This document shows positions 59,380-64,000 of a stretch of DNA of 64,000 nucleotides, piece by piece; within the stretch, counting starts at the first letter, position 1; the number at the start of each line of letters is the position of its first letter. Below the pieces are notes generated by a model, which was not told the DNA's origin, searched no databases, and worked only from the letters and a program-made list of their open reading frames with translations. Source of the stretch: Microbotryum silenes-acaulis (taxonomy: Eukaryota > Basidiomycota > Microbotryomycetes > Microbotryales > Microbotryaceae); NCBI GenBank assembly GCA_003665825.1, contig QPFY01000007.1, positions 1,054,001-1,118,000 of the forward strand, in the 5' to 3' direction. Made by a program: the position numbers and the translations under genes.

Positions 59380-59913
59380 GCCGGTCCTGGTCTAGAAATT
59401 GGAATCAAACATGCTTTCAAGAATATACATGTACAAGCGCTTCGCGTGATCCTTCCACCGATATATTTATCGAGCTTTGTCGCCTTTTCCGCCGCGCGCC
59501 TGTAGCCTACTCGAGCGTCTTATCGATTTCCTGTAGCATTGAAGCGTGTCGATTCTCGAACCGAAAATGTTAAGAGACATATGAATGAAAAAGGAAAGAG
59601 CATGGCCGTAGCCGGTCGAAAATTTCACCGAGAGACTCGCTTATCGGCTTGAGCGGCGCGGCAGCCTCGTCTCGGCCGTCGTCGTGTTCCGGTCGGCGAC
59701 CGTGTTTGCTTCTCCTCATCTCCCCTTACCTCGCGTATACCGCGTGCTAACCTTCCCTCGCCCCACGGTAGACCTGAATCTCTTTACAACGTGTCGACCG
59801 AGCTCAGTCTACCCCGGTGATCGGCCCGGTTTGCACCTCGATCCACGCGGTTGAGTCACCCTCGATCAGCGCACTATTGGCCGCATCCGACGGGCCAGGA
59901 CGTTCACAACGAC
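59380..59913. other. Intergenic, no gene seen
   Basis: 534 nt, gene D 3' flank and transporter promoter region. Confidence 0.45.
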
Positions 59914-62445
59914 ATGGCGGATCCCACCCGAGCGGCTCATCTGGTCGAGGAGGATGCGCTGGCCTCGCGATCGTTGACGTATTCGATTGAGGATGTGGCA
60001 CAGAAGAGGCATGAATTGGAGAGTGACTCTGGATCGGCTGCACCACGCTACGATTCGATCAAACGCTCTCGCGGCGCCAAGCCACATCGTGCCAAGCGCG
60101 ACGACGACGACGACGACGAGGACGAAGAGGACGACGATCGCGCGTTGGAGGATGAGATGGCATGGCAGAACGAGCAACGGCGGCTTTCGCGTGGCGCACA
60201 CGAGGGTGGTCCCTCTCCATCGACTTCGACACCGACGCGAGGGACAGGCAGCCACTTCGATGGCGGCGCTCCTCGCCGGGCACAACCCCTCAGCGCAGCC
60301 GAGGCTTCGAGGAGGAGAGTAGAGTGGTGGAGAAGGGCAGCGGTCAATGCCGTGTTCATTGCGGCGTGGTCAGTACATGCGCCCCCTGACCACTTCGATG
60401 TCGAGCTGACGCTCACCGAGAGGTCTATAACTCTCCCGCTCAGGTACTCGTTTTCGTCCGCCATCTCAGTCTACAGTACGTCTTTCGCTGAGCGATCTAG
60501 AGAAACGGAATTAGAATGCTGATATCAACCCTTCTCAGACAAGTGGATGTTTTCCAAAGAGCACTACAACTTGTGCGTTCCTCGTCGTATGCAAGGCGTC
60601 TAGCCTCCTTCCGGCCCCTTCGGAGCTGACGCGATTTCGTCCCACCAATCGCAGCCCATATCCACTATTCGTCACATCCTTCCACATGCTCGTGCAGTGG
60701 TCACTTTCGGCCATAACACTGAGCATGGCCACTCGACTGCGATCCAAAAATCGACCGGGGCTCAAGGACTTTGCGTGAGTCGGTCCAGGCGCGGCGCCCG
60801 AGGTCACGTGCGCTACATGTCATTTCGGTCGGTCGGAGCTCACATAGTCTCCGAGGGGCGCTTGCCATCCAGTACCAAGGTCGTACCGTGTGGAGTTGCC
60901 TCGGGCTTGGACATTGGCTTGTCGAACCTGTCGCTGCGCACCATCACCCTTTCCTTCTACAGTACGTCACCCTCCCCGAGTCTAAGGCCTTTCTCCCGAC
61001 TGTCGCTGACACGTTCTCAACCTCGGCCCACAGCCATGTGCAAATCCTCGAGCTTGGCTTTTGTACTGCTCTTTGCCTTCATCTTCAGGCTCGAAAAACC
61101 GTCGTGGCGACTTGCCGGCATTATCACCATCATCTCGGGTGGGGTGGTGCTCATGGTGTCGACCGAGACCCGCTTCGACCCCGCAGGAATGGTCGAGGTC
61201 CTCACCGCCTCGGCATTGGGCGGGCTAAGGTGGTCGCTCGTTCAGATCCTCCTCGACAAGGAATCGCTGGGCATGTCGAACCCGATCGCGACGTTGTATT
61301 GGCTCGCACCCATCATGGGGTTCGTGCTGGCGACGTGCTCCATGATTTTCGACGGGTGGAGGGACGTGTTTGGGAACGAGACCTTTTTCGGCTCGTTTGG
61401 CCTCACGATTAACACGCTCTTTGCGATGCTGTTGCCGGGGTTTTTGGCGTTCGCGATGAATGTCGCCGAGTTCGGGTGAGATCGAACGACTTTTGGTTCG
61501 ATCAAAGCTGATGAGGTGCTAACCCCCTACATTGTTGCCAGATTGATCCAGCGCACTTCGGTCGTCACCCTCTCCGTGGCCGGCATCTTCAAAGAGGTAG
61601 CCATGATCTTCCTGTCCATGTTCATATTCCACGACCAGTTAACGCCCATCAACGTTTCGGGTTTGGTCGTCACCCTGTTCGGTAAGTTTCGGCACGGACG
61701 CCAATGAATTGTTAGCCTTCGTTCGCAGCTGAGAAAACATCACTCCTCGTTGCTCAGGTATCGCCTTGTACAACTACTTCAAGTATAAACAATTCACCGA
61801 CGACCCGTCGTCCGCGAAAGGGCATGGGCATGGGCACGGCGCGCGCTCGAGCCCACATTTGGGAGACCACGATCTGAGCTCGGCCGATTTATCGCGCCTC
61901 AATCGGGCGGAGGACGAGGACGTCATGCTGTTGACCGAGAGGGAGAGATCAGCTTCGCGGGCATTAGGGGTTGTGAGTTACCCACATTCGACGATGCATC
62001 GTTGTGTTTCAGGAAGAGCTGCTGATGATCTTCGCTCTCATGAAAGCAGACCAACGCCTCGGCCGTTCACCTCGATAACCTACCTCACGAACTGACGCGC
62101 GGCTCCCACCACACCCTCGGGTCGAACCCTTCCTCCGCCTCTTCGTCCCGATCTTCTCTGTCGATTCCAACTGGGGACGCGGTTCATCTGCGTCGAGCGT
62201 CGCACGCTTCCAAAGCGCATGAAATGGAGGAACATGTGATCCCGCATCTCGAGGAACGCGTCAATGAAGGGGAGGTTTTGCTGGATTTGGAGCAGAAGGC
62301 GAGGGAGTTGGAACGGACGTTAGAAAGAGGAATACCCGAGAGAGAAACGGAAGTATATGGAGCGGCTCATAAAGGCTCGGTCGGGGGAGGGGATGAAGGC
62401 TGGGATTTATTGATAGAGGATCAGCCGGGGGAGGCGAAGCGGTAG
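59914..62445 (+). CDS. SLC35C2/Ymd8-like nucleotide-sugar transporter family protein, 640 aa
   Basis: Nine exons: 59914-60368, 60444-60475, 60539-60572, 60655-60774, 60873-60961, 61034-61475, 61542-61681, 61758-61972, 62050-62445 (1923 nt, closed). A ~145-residue hydrophilic N-terminus has an Asp/Glu run. A ten-span DMT/TPT domain follows with YNKWMF, FPYPLFVTSFHM, VVPCGVASGLDIGLSNLSL, SFYTMCKSSSLAFVLLFAF, LGGLRWSLVQILL, and LTPINVSGLVVTLFGI near its end. A His/Gly stretch and a ~200-residue Glu-rich tail follow. Family knowledge: Golgi/endomembrane carriers related to GDP-fucose and triose-phosphate transporters. The substrate is unknown. Two exons are only 32 and 34 nt. Confidence 0.93.
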
Positions 62446-63164
62446 GAAGGTGGGCATCGGGCGCCTTGACGTGAGCAAATTCTATCATTGGGCCACCATC
62501 CACACTTGCCAGCATTGAGCGAGTCGCATATATGTTTTCTGCAAATCATGTTTGTTGAGTCCATGCACTGCAACATTGCCACTGGGTCGGGCGAGCGAGC
62601 AGCCGTCGCGCTGAATTTGTTCCACTTTCCAAGGGATGGCCAAGCGGAGGACAAGGGGAGCCAAGGGGAGACCCACTTTGGAACGCTTCGAAGGGACGCC
62701 CCACCACGAGGTTCCTCTTTCCCTCTCCTCTCTCACCTCTACCCACTGACTCTTCCGTCACGCAGCCGGTGCCACCTCTCGCCCGCCCGCAACCGCCGTC
62801 ATCGGCTCCCGTGCCTTTACCCCTGACGTCGCAAGATGAGAATGAGAATGAGAATTTGAACCGGACACGATCCCGCGGAGCGCCGCTGAGCGTCCGCCTG
62901 GAGATGCTGTTGGCCGAGGACTGAGCACGGGTTCGATGTTGTAGGCCTTTTCTTCGTGCATTTATTGCATAACCAACCCAGTGTTTTGTTCAGCAGCCCA
63001 AACCATCTTCGGAGAACCCTTGTTGCGCAGAAAGTGGCTGTCAGCGTGCCGATGCCACACATAACTTCGTCCCGCCGGCGGAGCTAGGCTCGTCCACTTC
63101 TCAACAGTCGCAAATATTCATTCCGTTCCATTACATTAATTACAACATGCTACCCTCCGTTATG
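62446..63164. other. Convergent intergenic region
   Basis: About 720 nt between convergent 3' ends; no supported ORF. Confidence 0.5.
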
Positions 63165-64000
63165 TTATGCAGTGCCAGTCCTCTTGAACCGATAATGCAA
63201 CACCAAATCACCACCGTTCTTCCAATGGAACGTCCTCGCACTCGCGATTGTCGACCATCCAGGGAGGACGACGTCCCCCACGAGGATCTCGAGTTCTTTC
63301 TCCGGGTCGTAAACGGCGGCCGATTCGGAAATGGGCTCGGGGGCGTCCGCGGTGGGGGATGCGGGCGTCAGAGTAGTGGTAGTCTTTGTGGTCGGGTTTG
63401 AAGGATCGTTCGAACTGGATATACTGGTCCGCCCTCCGATCGAGCCGAGGTTCAGTTTGTCCGCGACGAAGCCGACCACTTTACGCAGGCGAAGGGTTCG
63501 GTTCGCTGTAAGCCGTGCGTTTCTGTGGGAACAAAGAACATTATCAGAGGTCTAGCGCGTGGTTGTAGTATGGTCTCTATTCTATTCTCACGAGTTGGGC
63601 AGTTCTGGAAGGCCGGATTTGCCGTTCTCGTCTGTCCACGGTTGGATCAGGAACGACTGCGCACGACCCAAGAAACGCTGTCAGCTCCAAATCCCTGCCA
63701 ATGCAAAATCACCCACTCCACTCACCAACTTGACGGGTTCCTTTATAATGACCCTGTTACCCAGGAGGAAGTCCAGCAACCATAGCGGCGCCTTCTGCTC
63801 CAACACGCCCAGGTCTTCTCGACCCGTTCCGACCAGTCCACGATAAATGACGGACGAAGCGGAAGAGTTGAACCCTCCTTCACTAATGATGATGGCCGTA
63901 TCGGACGGATAGGTCAAAGTTGGGGCATCTTCGGGTTCGCAAGGAGTCAAGGGACGGGAGAAAACGGTTTGCAGCACTTGATGCTGGTGTTGCTCAGCCG
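63165..64000 (-). CDS. WDR48/UAF1-like protein, C-terminal part only
   Basis: Three exons are visible: edge-63726, 63656-63592, 63522-63165, all in frame. The part seen contains APLWLLDFLLGN, SFLIQPW, KVVGFVADKLNLG and the terminal DPEKELEILVGDVVLP followed by TFHWKNGGDLVLHYR. This is the DUF3337 C-terminal domain of WDR48/UAF1 (fungal Bun107/Duf1), which ends in a ubiquitin-like fold. The WD40 propeller would lie beyond 64000. Known role: activator and scaffold of Ubp/USP1-type deubiquitinases in endocytosis and DNA repair. The 5' end is missing because of the window edge. Confidence 0.88.

Noticed and set aside
60059..60464. Minus-strand ORFs with Ser/Arg runs
   Set aside because: Antisense of the Asp/Glu-rich N-terminus of the transporter gene.
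1..64000. tRNA, 5S rRNA, telomeric or CRISPR sequence
   Set aside because: I looked for T-loop GGTTCGAATCC-like strings, 5S landmarks, telomere repeats and regularly spaced repeats and found none convincing.

Overview
This is eukaryotic nuclear DNA, most likely from a basidiomycete fungus. I favour a Microbotryomycetes-type red or snow yeast or a relative, but that is inference from overall gene style, not a database match. The reasons are moderate-to-high GC, genes cut by many short introns (mostly 40-170 nt, GT..AG with CTNAC-like branch points), and fungal markers: a Sed5 syntaxin, Ram1 farnesyltransferase beta, Psr-type phosphatase, Ost5, DUF1857, DUF1365 and KDZ/Copia transposon remains. 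Coordinates are gene spans. Exon borders were worked out by hand from splice signals and reading-frame closure and are given in the evidence.

Housekeeping layer, left to right: a coiled-coil protein running off the left edge (minus), an MFS-type transporter (minus), SED5 (minus), a secreted GH5 glycoside hydrolase (plus), a Psr1/Psr2-like phosphatase (minus), SDO1 and ALG1 diverging from one short intergenic region, an acidic hypothetical protein diverging from OST5, RAM1, a DUF1857 protein, a Rab-like GTPase with a very large insertion converging on a DUF1365 membrane protein, an SLC35C2/Ymd8-like transporter, and the C-terminal part of a WDR48/UAF1-like protein running off the right edge. 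SED5, ALG1, OST5 and the transporter are secretory-pathway genes. RAM1 and the GTPase belong to prenylation-dependent membrane biology. I see no evidence of one operon-like pathway.

Two secreted-protein families interrupt this layer. Family 1 is four genes (36.6-38.4, 40.8-42.8, 44.3-46.1 and 57.8-59.4 kb, all plus). Each encodes a signal peptide, about five six-cysteine modules mostly carried one per exon with phase-1 introns on both sides, and a roughly 100-residue C-terminal domain. Three form a tandem cluster that shares upstream DNA. Family 2 is four small genes (17.6, 23.1, 28.9 and 54.8 kb, all minus). Each encodes a secreted protein with a Cys-x-Cys core, an intron of phase 0 just before the second cysteine and a phase-1 intron after the core. 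Neither family matches anything I can name, and they are the best candidates for undescribed biology here.

The remaining accessory DNA holds a KDZ-type transposase remnant, Copia-type pol fragments, and four separate long inverted repeats: about 0.84 kb arms at 25.8-27.7 kb, about 0.26 kb at 27.8-28.5 kb, about 1.2 kb at 46.4-48.9 kb and about 0.16 kb at 56.3-56.7 kb. All have short spacers and could be transcribed as hairpins. Two long homopolymers (G25 and C32) are also present. I found no tRNA, rRNA, CRISPR or centromere/telomere signal.
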